Below are positions 8,606 to 16,601 of a stretch of DNA of 34,262 nt, in pieces (the stretch's first letter is position 1; every line of letters starts with the position of its first letter). A program made the position numbers and the translations under genes. The notes under the pieces are model-generated. The model had not been told where the DNA came from and did not search any database. It saw only the letters and a list, made by a program, of their open reading frames with translations. Source of the stretch: Planctomycetes bacterium TMED75 (GTDB lineage: Bacteria > Planctomycetota > Phycisphaerae > Phycisphaerales > SM1A02); assembly GCA_002171655.1 (NCBI GenBank), contig NHEC01000053.1, positions 1 through 34,262 of the forward strand, in the 5' to 3' direction.

Positions 8606-9552
8606 TGGCCAAGCTGGATTCCACCCTCGTTCCTGTCGCTCTGCCTCTGGAACAGGCCTTCGTTCGCTGCAGCGAGGATGTGCGTTCCCGTGCCCGAAAC
8701 TTCTGGTACGGGCTGAGACTGCTTCCTCCTGAACAGTTCATGGCCCTCTGTGCGATCTACTCCTGGATGCGGTTGGCCGATGACCTGGCCGATGCCGAGG
8801 ACGGTGGGGCACCTGCGGATCGCCATTCCGCACTGGAAGGCTTCCGAGACCGGACCCTCGAACTCTTTCGCGGGCAAACGCCCGAGGTCGTTCTCGCTCC
8901 CGAAGCCCACATCTTTCCCGCGCTGCGCAGCGTGCTCGACCAGCATGAACTCGACCCGGTGGATTTCACGCTGATGATCGATGGCCAGTTCGCGGATCTT
9001 CAGCCGCGCACGCTCCAGACGCGTGCGCAACTGCTTGAGTACTGCGATCAGGTGGCTTCCACCGTCGGACGTGTCTGCGTTCGAATCTGGGGAGGAACCA
9101 GTGAGGAATGTCTTCGACTGGCGACCGAACGAGGGAAGGCGCTTCAACTGACGAATATCCTCCGCGACGTTCGGGAAGACGATCAGCTTCAGCGTCAGTA
9201 TCTTCCAGAAGAGGAATTCGCGGCGGCAGACCTCTCCCGGAAATCGCTCGTGCGATGGGAGCATTCCGAGGCCTGTCGTGCATTCATGCTCCAGCAGATT
9301 GCGGCCGCCGAGCAGCACTACCGCGCGGCCGAAGGGCTCGAGTCCATGATTGAACCCGCCAGCCGACCCACCTGTTGGGCGATGACGCGGATCTACCACG
9401 CCTTGCTGATGAAGATGCGACGTCGTCCCGAGTTGATCGCGGGAACAACCCGAATCCGCCTGAGTTCGCTGCGTAAGTTGTCCATCGGCATGCGCGCTCG
9501 TCGACTGGCTCGGCGACACGGTCTCAACACCCCCCCGGGGGGTGCGACGTGA
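8605..9552 (+). CDS. hpnD: Presqualene diphosphate synthase HpnD
   Basis: HpnD condenses two farnesyl diphosphates into presqualene diphosphate, the first step of squalene formation. The two Asp-rich motifs of the squalene/phytoene synthase family are visible: RLADDLADAED at about 56-66 and NILRDVREDDQLQRQYLP at about 184-201. The ATG shares one base with the hpnC stop (TGATG), which indicates translational coupling. Length (315 residues) is a little above the family norm. The last codons contain a C7G6 run at 9530-9542 that encodes the PPGGAT tail and lies just before the hpnE start. Confidence 0.92.
   Translation: MAKLDSTLVPVALPLEQAFVRCSEDVRSRARNFWYGLRLLPPEQFMALCAIYSWMRLADDLADAEDGGAPADRHSALEGFRDRTLELFRGQTPEVVLAPEAHIFPALRSVLDQHELDPVDFTLMIDGQFADLQPRTLQTRAQLLEYCDQVASTVGRVCVRIWGGTSEECLRLATERGKALQLTNILRDVREDDQLQRQYLPEEEFAAADLSRKSLVRWEHSEACRAFMLQQIAAAEQHYRAAEGLESMIEPASRPTCWAMTRIYHALLMKMRRRPELIAGTTRIRLSSLRKLSIGMRARRLARRHGLNTPPGGAT
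9530..9542. repeat. C7G6 homopolymer run at the hpnD-hpnE junction
   Basis: Seven cytosines are followed directly by six guanines, ending six bases before the hpnE GTG. The sequence is self-complementary over 12 bases. It lies inside the last codons of hpnD, and its G-run could double as the ribosome-binding purine tract of hpnE. A length change would alter only the hpnD tail and the overlap with hpnE. Confidence 0.8.
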
Positions 9553-10931
9553 AGCGGCGGGTCGTCATCCTCGGTGGTGGTCTCGCGGGCATGGCGGCCG
9601 CGCTGCGGGTTCTCGATGCCGGGGATCAGCCGGTCCTCCTGGAGACTCGTGCTCAGCTGGGGGGTCGTGCCACCAGTTTTCAGGATCCCCGCAGCGGTGA
9701 ACTCATCGACAACTGCCAGCACGTGGTGATGGGCTGCTGCACGAATCTCCTGGACTTCTACGAGCGACTGGGCGTGGGCGACCTCATCGAGTGGCACACT
9801 GAAACCTACTGGGCGAATCCCCCGCACGAGCCCGACGTGATGCGGCCGGGCTTCGGGCCAGCTCCGGGACACTTCACCTTCAGCTTCGCTCGGATGTCGT
9901 TTCTCAGTTGGGCAAGCAAGCGCGCAATCGCGCGCGCGATGTTCAAGATGATCCGCATGGGCCTGGCGGGTCGTGCCGGTTGGTCGGATCGCACGTTCAT
10001 GGAATTCCTCGAGGAGACTTCCCAGCCCCCCGAAGCGATCGATCGCTTCTGGCGGGTGGTGGTGGTCAGTGCCTGCAACCTCGACCTGGACGAGGTGGGG
10101 GCGGCGTTCGCACTGCAAGTCTTTCAGGAAGGGTTTCTCGCCCACCGATTCGCCTCGGCGATGGGTCTCGCCCGGGTGCCGCTTTCGCAACTCTACGATC
10201 CCTTCGTCGAGTACTTCCGGCGCGAGGGCGGACAGCTGGAACTCAACACCGCGGCACTCAGCATCGGCTTCGATGGTCGACGGGTCACCGGAGTGGTCAC
10301 CAAGAACGGCATGGTCGAGGGTTCGGCGGTGATCGCCGCGGTTCCCTTCGAACGACTGGCACGGCTCTGTTCGGACACCCTCGTTTCTGCGGATGCCCGC
10401 CTCCAGCAACTCGATCAACTGGAGGTCAGTCCGATTCTCGGAGTGCACCTCTTCTTTGACACCGAGGTGATGACCCTGCCGCACCTGGTGCTTCCCGGGC
10501 GCTCGACCCACTGGTTGTTCAACAAGGGAACTGATGCGCAAGGGAAGCAGCATCTGCACGCGGTAATCAGCGGTGCGGATGAGTGGATGGGGCTGGATCA
10601 GACGCAAATTCTCCAGCGGGTCCTCGAGGACCTGGTGTGGGCACTGCCCGCGGCGCGTGGCCTCGATCCGATCGGCCACCGAGCGATCAAGGAGAAGAGA
10701 GCGACCTTTCGGGCGGTGGCCGGGGTGGATCGACATCGGCCCGCCGTGACCCCGGGGCTCGGGGTTGAGAACCTGATGATCGCCGGGGACTGGTGTGATA
10801 CCGGCTGGCCCGCGACCATGGAGGGTGCGGTGCGCAGCGGGTACGCCGCGGCCGCCGCGGCCAGTGGGGGGTCGGGTGAGGTTGCCGACTTGCCGGGTTC
10901 ACCGGTCGGTCGTCTGCTGGGTCTGCGATGA
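9549..10931 (+). CDS. hpnE: Hydroxysqualene dehydroxylase HpnE
   Basis: HpnE is an FAD-dependent amine-oxidase-fold enzyme that reduces hydroxysqualene to squalene, completing the three-step route. The N-terminal Rossmann motif is VVILGGGLAGMAAALRV, followed by the acidic ribose-binding residue in LLETRAQLGGRAT. The C-terminal FAD motif NLMIAGDWCDTGWPATMEGA is typical of squalene and carotenoid desaturase relatives. It has 460 residues, normal for the family. The GTG start overlaps the hpnD stop by four bases (GTGA), and the stop overlaps the queG start (ATGA). The product feeds hopanoids, sterols or C30 carotenoids, but no gene for a later step is in the window. Confidence 0.92.
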   Translation: MKRRVVILGGGLAGMAAALRVLDAGDQPVLLETRAQLGGRATSFQDPRSGELIDNCQHVVMGCCTNLLDFYERLGVGDLIEWHTETYWANPPHEPDVMRPGFGPAPGHFTFSFARMSFLSWASKRAIARAMFKMIRMGLAGRAGWSDRTFMEFLEETSQPPEAIDRFWRVVVVSACNLDLDEVGAAFALQVFQEGFLAHRFASAMGLARVPLSQLYDPFVEYFRREGGQLELNTAALSIGFDGRRVTGVVTKNGMVEGSAVIAAVPFERLARLCSDTLVSADARLQQLDQLEVSPILGVHLFFDTEVMTLPHLVLPGRSTHWLFNKGTDAQGKQHLHAVISGADEWMGLDQTQILQRVLEDLVWALPAARGLDPIGHRAIKEKRATFRAVAGVDRHRPAVTPGLGVENLMIAGDWCDTGWPATMEGAVRSGYAAAAAASGGSGEVADLPGSPVGRLLGLR

Positions 10932-12046
10932 ATCAAGCTGACGACAGTCCGCTTCTGGAGGATGGTCTGGATGGACTGGCCTCACCGGAGCGGACCGCAC
11001 GGGTGCTCGACGCAGCGTCGGCCCTGGGGTTCGCCCACATGGGGGTCTGTTCTGCTCGGCCGGTCGAACGCCGGGAGGTGCTTGAAAAGTGGATTGCCGA
11101 GGGCCGACATGGCCAGATGCACTACCTGGCGGACCGCATCGAGGCGATGCTCGATCCCGAGTCAGTCCTTGAAGGGGCGCGGTCGGTGCTCTGTGTTGCG
11201 GATCGATACCACGCGGGAGCCGATCCCCCCGAAGACAGCGTGCCTCGAGGTCGCATCGCTCGCTACGCACGGGGCCGTGATTACCACGATGTCTTTCGCC
11301 GGCGGTTGCGACGCCTCGCGGAGGCGATCGAACGGGCCGCGCCGGGGCAACGGGCACGCGGAGTCGTCGACACCGCGCCCCTGATGGAACGCGAGCATGC
11401 CCAGCGTGCGGGACTGGGACTCATCGGCAAGCACACTCTGCTGATTCGACCCGGTGAAGGGTCGTGGATCCTGCTTGGCGAGGTCCTCACCACCCTGGAA
11501 CTCGAGGCCACCGCACCTCCCGACTGGGCAACGCGTTCGGATCCTTGTGGAAGCTGCACGCGCTGCATCGATGCCTGCCCGACCGGAGCCATCGAGCCGT
11601 TCAGTGTCGACGCCACTCGCTGCATCAGCTACACCACCATCGAGCATCGGGGCCCCATCGAACCCGAACTCCTGGAGCCCACGGGTGACTGGCTGTATGG
11701 GTGTGACGTCTGCCAGGAGGTCTGTCCGCACAACGGGCCGGACCGTCGCGTCGCGCGCCTGCCGGTGCTCGAGGTGTACCAACCCCGTCGCAGTGGATTT
11801 GATCTCCTGGAGGTGCTCGGCTGGCGGGAGTCGGATCGACGCGAAGCATTCACGACCAGCGCCCTGAAGCGTGCGAAGCTTGCGATGTTCAAGCGCAACG
11901 CTCTCGTCTGTGCGGGGAACCTGCTCCGTGAAGAGGACCATCCCGTTCTGCTGGCTCGGATTCGCGAACTCTCGACCGACCGCTCGGAGGACCTGCTGGT
12001 CCGCACGACCGCTCTCCAGGTGCTCGAGCAGCTGGAGCAGTCGTGA
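10928..12046 (+). CDS. queG: Epoxyqueuosine reductase QueG
   Basis: QueG performs the last step of queuosine synthesis on tRNA, reducing epoxyqueuosine with cobalamin and two [4Fe-4S] clusters. The ferredoxin-like cysteine motifs are CGSCTRCIDACPTGAI (from about residue 207) and CDVCQEVCPHN (from about residue 259). The cobalamin-binding domain precedes them, and a short helical-repeat tail follows. Length (372 residues) is typical. It overlaps hpnE by four bases, so it is co-transcribed with the squalene genes although there is no metabolic link. The next gene is convergent and starts 21 bases after the stop. Confidence 0.95.
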   Translation: MNQADDSPLLEDGLDGLASPERTARVLDAASALGFAHMGVCSARPVERREVLEKWIAEGRHGQMHYLADRIEAMLDPESVLEGARSVLCVADRYHAGADPPEDSVPRGRIARYARGRDYHDVFRRRLRRLAEAIERAAPGQRARGVVDTAPLMEREHAQRAGLGLIGKHTLLIRPGEGSWILLGEVLTTLELEATAPPDWATRSDPCGSCTRCIDACPTGAIEPFSVDATRCISYTTIEHRGPIEPELLEPTGDWLYGCDVCQEVCPHNGPDRRVARLPVLEVYQPRRSGFDLLEVLGWRESDRREAFTTSALKRAKLAMFKRNALVCAGNLLREEDHPVLLARIRELSTDRSEDLLVRTTALQVLEQLEQS

Positions 12047-12067
12047 AGTCTCACCCTCAGCTGGGGG

Positions 12068-13885
12068 TCAGTTGCGCCCGCGCCCACGACCGCCGCTGCG
12101 GTTGGATTCGGAATTTTCCATCAGCTCGACGAGCTTGTTGACGTCGATGTACCACTTGCCGCCAACCTTCATCAGCGGCATTTGGGTCGCACCGGGCACG
12201 TCGATCATCGCGGTGTCCCCGCGTTCACTCACCACGCGTGCTGGTCCCGCCGCGCCAGTGCCGCCACGCATCGCTTGTTGCTGAAGGCCTTGCAACTTTG
12301 GCAAGGCCGAGGCATCGCTGATGTACATCATGCCGAGCATCTGCTGCATCATCTCCATGCCACCGGGACCGGCATCCCGCATCGAGTTGAGGAAGTCGCA
12401 GATCGCCTGGGGCGAACTCATGCCGTTGGTGGCGAAGGGAGGCATGTTCGCGCCACCACTGGGCGGGGCGGGGGCGTTGGCTGGCGCGCCCGCTGTCGCG
12501 GCGGAAGCGGTGCCACTGGCCATCGCGGCCGGGGCCGTGTTGTTGCTGGCAGGTGGGGCGATTCGAACTCCGTCGAGCGCCTTGATCAGACTTTCCACCG
12601 CAGTTTGCCCGGCTTCATTGCCGTTGATCATGGTGAGTTTTTCAAGTGCGGTCTCGTAAGCACTGCGCGCTTCGGCGATGGATGCTTCCGCGGCCGTGGA
12701 CGCTTCGGTGGCCAGATTGGTCCATTCCGAGGCGTCGACCCCGGTGATCGAGCTGGTGTTGGCCAGAGCGGTGTAGAGACGGGCGTCCTCGAGATCGGAG
12801 GAGGCTTGGATCGCGTGGAGTTCGCCCATCAGGGTGCTGGCATCCGCCGCAATCTGACGTTCCCCCTTGCTGGAACCTGAGCGCTGAGCCTGGTTGAGGT
12901 TGCGCAATGCGGTTTCCATGAGTGGTTCGATCTGTTCGGACTGCATCGTGCCGTAGGTCTGAAGCAACGTCTTGAGTTCCTGAACCTGGGTCTGGGCTCG
13001 CTCTCGACCCATCTGGCCAGCGGCAAGCACGGCGGCCCTGATCGATTCGATGTTGCCTTCGGCGCGGTGGGTGGCGTCGATGAGTGCCTGGGAGTTTTCT
13101 TCCATCGTCCTCTTGCGGGCGAGTTCCGGCTGCAGTCCGGCAAGCTGAATCTCCGCTTCGGCGATGGTGGTCTTGATCGGGATCATCTTCGCACGGATCT
13201 GGGAGGATTCCTCCACCAACGGGTAGCCGTCGATGGCACTGACGTTGTTGGCCTGACGGGAAAGCTGCGCGGAGTCGGTGGTCATCTGATCCAGTTGCTG
13301 ATTGTTTCGATCGCGTTGCTGGCTGACCTGAGTGATCTGTTCTTCGAGCCGCGAGTTCTCACCGCGGATCTGCTGGTGGGGCTGCTGAAAGCCCGCACGG
13401 GTCTGGTTGACTTCGCTGTTGGGAGTGCTGAAGTCCGAAGCCATGCGGACTTGTGCACCGGCGGCAATGATCATGGCCGCATCGGCCTTCAGAGCGATTC
13501 TGGCTCGCATGGCGCGCAGGTCGAGGTCCATGCTGATCAATGACATCGCCTGGAGCTTCCCGCTGGTGGCGGCGATGCTTGCGGCGAGTTTCGTGGCCAC
13601 CTGCTTCTGCTTGCTGGAGGTGCCCTTGATCGATTGCAGACTCCTTCCGAGTTGATCCAACTTGTTCGCAACGGTCAGCGGATCGGAATCCACCCCGACT
13701 CCCGAAATCAACGTTCGGTACTGATCCCCGGCCTCATCGATCTCCGCCTGAGCCTGCGTCTGTTCCTCAAGCTGGGCGTCTCCGAGACAACCGGCAAGAA
13801 CGCAGGTGCCTCCGGCAAGGGCGAGGATGCCAAGTCGTCGTGCGAAGGCATTGACTGCTCTGGATGCTTGGACGGGTCTGCTCAT
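12068..13885 (-). CDS. Coiled-coil lipoprotein with a C-terminal NTF2-like segment, function unknown
   Basis: The N-terminus carries a lipoprotein signal: basic residues, a hydrophobic stretch and the lipobox LAGC, with the lipidated Cys at 33. Residues about 35-400 are rich in Ala, Gln, Glu and Arg with long heptad-like stretches, suggesting extended coiled coils. A Pro/Ala/Gly linker follows at about 435-475. The last 110 residues contain MPLMKVGGKWYIDV, like the end of NTF2/DUF4878-type domains, and the protein finishes in an RGGRGRGR-like basic tail. It would sit on the periplasmic side of a membrane. I recognise no family for the whole protein. The ATG at 13885 is the only sensible start because the signal follows it directly. 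Confidence 0.8.
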   Translation of the reverse strand: MSRPVQASRAVNAFARRLGILALAGGTCVLAGCLGDAQLEEQTQAQAEIDEAGDQYRTLISGVGVDSDPLTVANKLDQLGRSLQSIKGTSSKQKQVATKLAASIAATSGKLQAMSLISMDLDLRAMRARIALKADAAMIIAAGAQVRMASDFSTPNSEVNQTRAGFQQPHQQIRGENSRLEEQITQVSQQRDRNNQQLDQMTTDSAQLSRQANNVSAIDGYPLVEESSQIRAKMIPIKTTIAEAEIQLAGLQPELARKRTMEENSQALIDATHRAEGNIESIRAAVLAAGQMGRERAQTQVQELKTLLQTYGTMQSEQIEPLMETALRNLNQAQRSGSSKGERQIAADASTLMGELHAIQASSDLEDARLYTALANTSSITGVDASEWTNLATEASTAAEASIAEARSAYETALEKLTMINGNEAGQTAVESLIKALDGVRIAPPASNNTAPAAMASGTASAATAGAPANAPAPPSGGANMPPFATNGMSSPQAICDFLNSMRDAGPGGMEMMQQMLGMMYISDASALPKLQGLQQQAMRGGTGAAGPARVVSERGDTAMIDVPGATQMPLMKVGGKWYIDVNKLVELMENSESNRSGGRGRGRN

Positions 13886-13914
13886 GGTCGATCTGCTCTC
13901 AGGTTACGCCTCAA

Positions 13915-13944
13915 GGGGGGGCCGGTTCCCGGATGTCGGGGGGG
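13915..13944. repeat. Two G7 tracts upstream of the coiled-coil lipoprotein gene
   Basis: Runs of seven guanines lie at 13915-13921 and 13938-13944 on the plus strand, with two GG steps between them. They fall between two minus-strand genes, upstream of the lipoprotein start at 13885. The G-rich strand is the template for that gene's leader. Confidence 0.7.
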
Positions 13945-13982
13945 TCACAGTGTATCGGAAAGGTGCCCGTGAAGCCCCGGAA

Positions 13983-15395
13983 TCAGCGAGTGATTCGCGG
14001 CAGGGTCGAGCCCTGAGGGCTGTTGGTCAGCACCGGAGCCTCGTACTCCACCGGATAGTACGGACGAGGCTGGTACATCGCTTCAATGAATTCGAGGGTG
14101 TCGGCCATCGTCTTGCCGCCGCCAGACGGAAATGCGGGGCTGAACCCCGGCACCGCGGGGTGCTTGATCCGTGCCTCGGATTGTGGAAGGGCATACTGGA
14201 TCAGCAGACTCATCCGCGGATTTTCATAGTCGATGAGCTTGTGAGGGCCCTCGAGCTTGGTTCGTTCCAGAATCAAGAGGTTCTCATAGAGGGTCTTGGG
14301 GGTGTTCATTCCGTATCGATGGAGAAAGAAGTTCCCCGCGTTCACCCCTCCGTGGCAGCCGCTGGTGGCGCAGTTGCGAATCAGCCAGGCGTTGTGCACC
14401 TTGGTTCGAAAGACGTTGAGGGAGTGCGGTTCCCCCTTGACCTGGATCTCAGGGTAGAGCTCGCGTGCCTGGACATCGAAGATCAATTTGACCTGATCCA
14501 GGTCGTCCAGCCCGAACAGCTGTTCCTGCCGGGATTTCTGGTTTGGGATCAACGCGTTGGCGGCGTGGTTCTCGATCAACTTGCGAATCGTCTTGGGATC
14601 GACCTCGACCTGCGGCGGGCGGCGGAAGTCGATCTCGTATACGCGGATCAAATTGACGTCTTCAGCGGTGAGGGTTCGATCGGGGAGGCCGGTGGTCCGA
14701 TCGCTCTTGGGGGGAAGCGGTCGGCGCGTGTCGCGGCCCTCGGCCTCGAGGGCGATGCGTGCTTCGACCAATTCCATCAGCTGCCGTGCCCTGGGGTTGT
14801 CCTCCATCTGGAGGATCTCCTGAAGCTCGGCCTGGGCGAGGTCGAGTCGACCCCGTTCCATGATCCATTGCGCGAGTTCGACCCGCATCGATCCGTTGGT
14901 CTGGTCGATCGAGGCACGGGCGACCTCGAGCTCGCGTTCAAAGCTCGGTGCCAGGTTGATGTGGGAGACCTCGGCCCGAGGAATCTGGTGGTGGATCCCC
15001 TCGATCAGCAGTGTGACCTGTTCGAATCCGTCTTCGATCACCCGACCGCTGATCTGGCTGCCATCACGCAGCCGAACGATGCCATCGCTTCCTTCCTCCG
15101 AAAGTTCCAGCAGCGTGATGAAGCCGAGCACCTTGTCCTTCTCGTAGGTCTCTTCCCGTTCGTCACGTCGAACCACGAACGACCGCTCATCCTCCTGGAT
15201 GAGAATGCCACCGAATTCCTTGAACCGATCAACCACCACAAAGATCCGGACCGGCGGGGCCTCCGCGGGCGTCTCGGCGGGGGTGGTGGCCTCCTGATCG
15301 GGCAGGTGCGGTGAAACGGCCGAGGCACCCAATGAGGCCGGCAGTGCCGTGGCGAGGCATCCAAGCAGAAGGCAGTACGAAGAAGGTCGAAGCAT
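13983..15395 (-). CDS. Exported protein with a single CX4CH c-type-heme-like motif
   Basis: This 470-residue protein has an N-terminal hydrophobic signal (about residues 5-26, probable cleavage after ASA), so it is exported. The middle (about 50-130) looks like small beta-rich repeats (VRLRDGSQISGRVIEDG), and helical stretches follow at about 150-210. At 342-348 is CATSGCH, a CX4CH arrangement: cytochrome c3-type proteins use CX4CH to attach heme c, and planctomycete exported cytochrome-like domains carry comparable CH motifs. The following GGVNAGNFFLHRYG supports that kind of domain. No second heme motif is visible. Redox function is inferred. It lies 97 bases upstream of the lipoprotein gene in the same direction. 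Confidence 0.75.
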   Translation of the reverse strand: MLRPSSYCLLLGCLATALPASLGASAVSPHLPDQEATTPAETPAEAPPVRIFVVVDRFKEFGGILIQEDERSFVVRRDEREETYEKDKVLGFITLLELSEEGSDGIVRLRDGSQISGRVIEDGFEQVTLLIEGIHHQIPRAEVSHINLAPSFERELEVARASIDQTNGSMRVELAQWIMERGRLDLAQAELQEILQMEDNPRARQLMELVEARIALEAEGRDTRRPLPPKSDRTTGLPDRTLTAEDVNLIRVYEIDFRRPPQVEVDPKTIRKLIENHAANALIPNQKSRQEQLFGLDDLDQVKLIFDVQARELYPEIQVKGEPHSLNVFRTKVHNAWLIRNCATSGCHGGVNAGNFFLHRYGMNTPKTLYENLLILERTKLEGPHKLIDYENPRMSLLIQYALPQSEARIKHPAVPGFSPAFPSGGGKTMADTLEFIEAMYQPRPYYPVEYEAPVLTNSPQGSTLPRITR

Positions 15396-15537
15396 CCGGG
15401 TGATTCTCTCACCGGACGCCCCGATGGTGCAAGCCCGCAGCGTCGCTTTCTTCGGAGGCCGGGTGTCCGAGATCGGCCAACCCTCCGGCTCCCACGGTCG
15501 GCCTTCCGGCTTTCTGGTACGGTCCGGATCCCTCTGT

Positions 15538-15555
15538 CCGGGCCTCAGAGCCCGG
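15538..15555 (+). promoter_or_regulatory. GC-rich hairpin in the leader of the TIM-barrel isomerase gene
   Basis: CCGGGC (15538-15543) and GCCCGG (15550-15555) form a perfect six-base-pair stem with a six-base loop. It lies 31 bases before the ATG and about 15 bases after a possible -10 box TACGGT (15518-15523). There is no T-tract after it, so it is not an intrinsic terminator. It could be a 5'-end stabiliser or a leader structure. Confidence 0.4.
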
Positions 15556-15586
15556 TTCTCACCGACCCCGACGAAGGAGATGAGCG

Positions 15587-16576
15587 ATGAAACTCGGCGT
15601 GATGGCAGCCCTTTTCAACGGACGAGATTTCGAGGAGACCCTGGCGTACTGTGCCCAAAGTGGCCTGGATGCGATCGAGTTGCCGGTGGGCGGCTACCCC
15701 GGGACCGGACTCATCGATCCTGCCAAGGCACTTTCGTCCAAACGGGAACGAGACCGAATCAACGGACTTCTCGCCGAGTACGGCTTGAGTTGTTCCGGAC
15801 TTGCGGTGCATGGGAATCCCGTTCATCCGAGTAAGCGACACGCCAAGAAGGACCACGATGACTTCGTTCGTGCAGTCAAACTCGCTCCGATGCTGGGCAC
15901 CGACATTGTGATCACGTTCAGTGGCTGCCCCGGGGGAACCCCCAGCGACAAGCAGCCCAACTGGGTGACCTGCCCGTGGCCACCGGAGTATCTGGAGGTT
16001 CTTGAATACCAGTGGGATCAGGTCCTCATTCCCTACTGGGCTCAGCAAGTGAAACTCTGCCGCAAGCATTCGGTCCGGGTTGCGTGGGAAGCGCACCCCG
16101 GATTCTGCGTCTACAACCCCTCGACCCTGATCCGGCTTTCGGAAACTGCGGGCAAGGCGGCGGGCCGAGGCAAGAACGTGCTGGGCGCGAACCTCGACCC
16201 CTCGCACTTCTTCTGGCAGGGCATCGATCCGATCCTGGCCGCACGCGAACTGGGAGAGGCGGGCCTGCTTTTCTACTGCCATGCCAAGGACACCGAACTG
16301 GATCCTCATGAAGGCCCCGTCAATGGGTACCTCGATGCCCGTCCCTACGGAGCACTTCGGGAGCGTTCCTGGACGTTTCGGACCTGCGGCTACGGAAATG
16401 GGCACGAGTTCTGGAAGCCGTTTGTCTCGATGCTGCGTCGATACGATTACGACCACGTGCTCTCCATCGAGCACGAGGACGCCTACATGTCGGTCGAGGA
16501 AGGCCTGCAGCGAGCGATCGAGTTCCTGACCGAGGCGATCATCTACGAGGATGCGTCCTCACCCTGGTGGACTTGA
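15587..16576 (+). CDS. Sugar phosphate isomerase/epimerase family TIM-barrel protein
   Basis: A 329-residue xylose-isomerase-like TIM barrel of the sugar phosphate isomerase/epimerase family. Likely metal ligands lie on barrel strands: Glu in VAWEAHPG, Asp and His in NLDPSHFFWQG, His in FYCHAKDTE, and Glu in LSIEHEDAYM. The substrate is not known; relatives act on free or phosphorylated sugars and polyols. The start is clear: AAGGAG (15574-15579) lies seven bases before the ATG. There is no signal peptide, so it acts in the cytoplasm. It appears to be a single-gene unit, with convergent or divergent neighbours on both sides. Confidence 0.87.
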   Translation: MKLGVMAALFNGRDFEETLAYCAQSGLDAIELPVGGYPGTGLIDPAKALSSKRERDRINGLLAEYGLSCSGLAVHGNPVHPSKRHAKKDHDDFVRAVKLAPMLGTDIVITFSGCPGGTPSDKQPNWVTCPWPPEYLEVLEYQWDQVLIPYWAQQVKLCRKHSVRVAWEAHPGFCVYNPSTLIRLSETAGKAAGRGKNVLGANLDPSHFFWQGIDPILAARELGEAGLLFYCHAKDTELDPHEGPVNGYLDARPYGALRERSWTFRTCGYGNGHEFWKPFVSMLRRYDYDHVLSIEHEDAYMSVEEGLQRAIEFLTEAIIYEDASSPWWT

Positions 16577-16601
16577 GACTTGGGCGAGTGTTTGCAGCGG
16601 T

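Noticed and set aside
12182-12880. Plus-strand reading frame opposite the coiled-coil lipoprotein
   Set aside because: Gly/Arg/His-rich shadow with no start signal; the minus-strand frame has a lipoprotein signal and heptad pattern.
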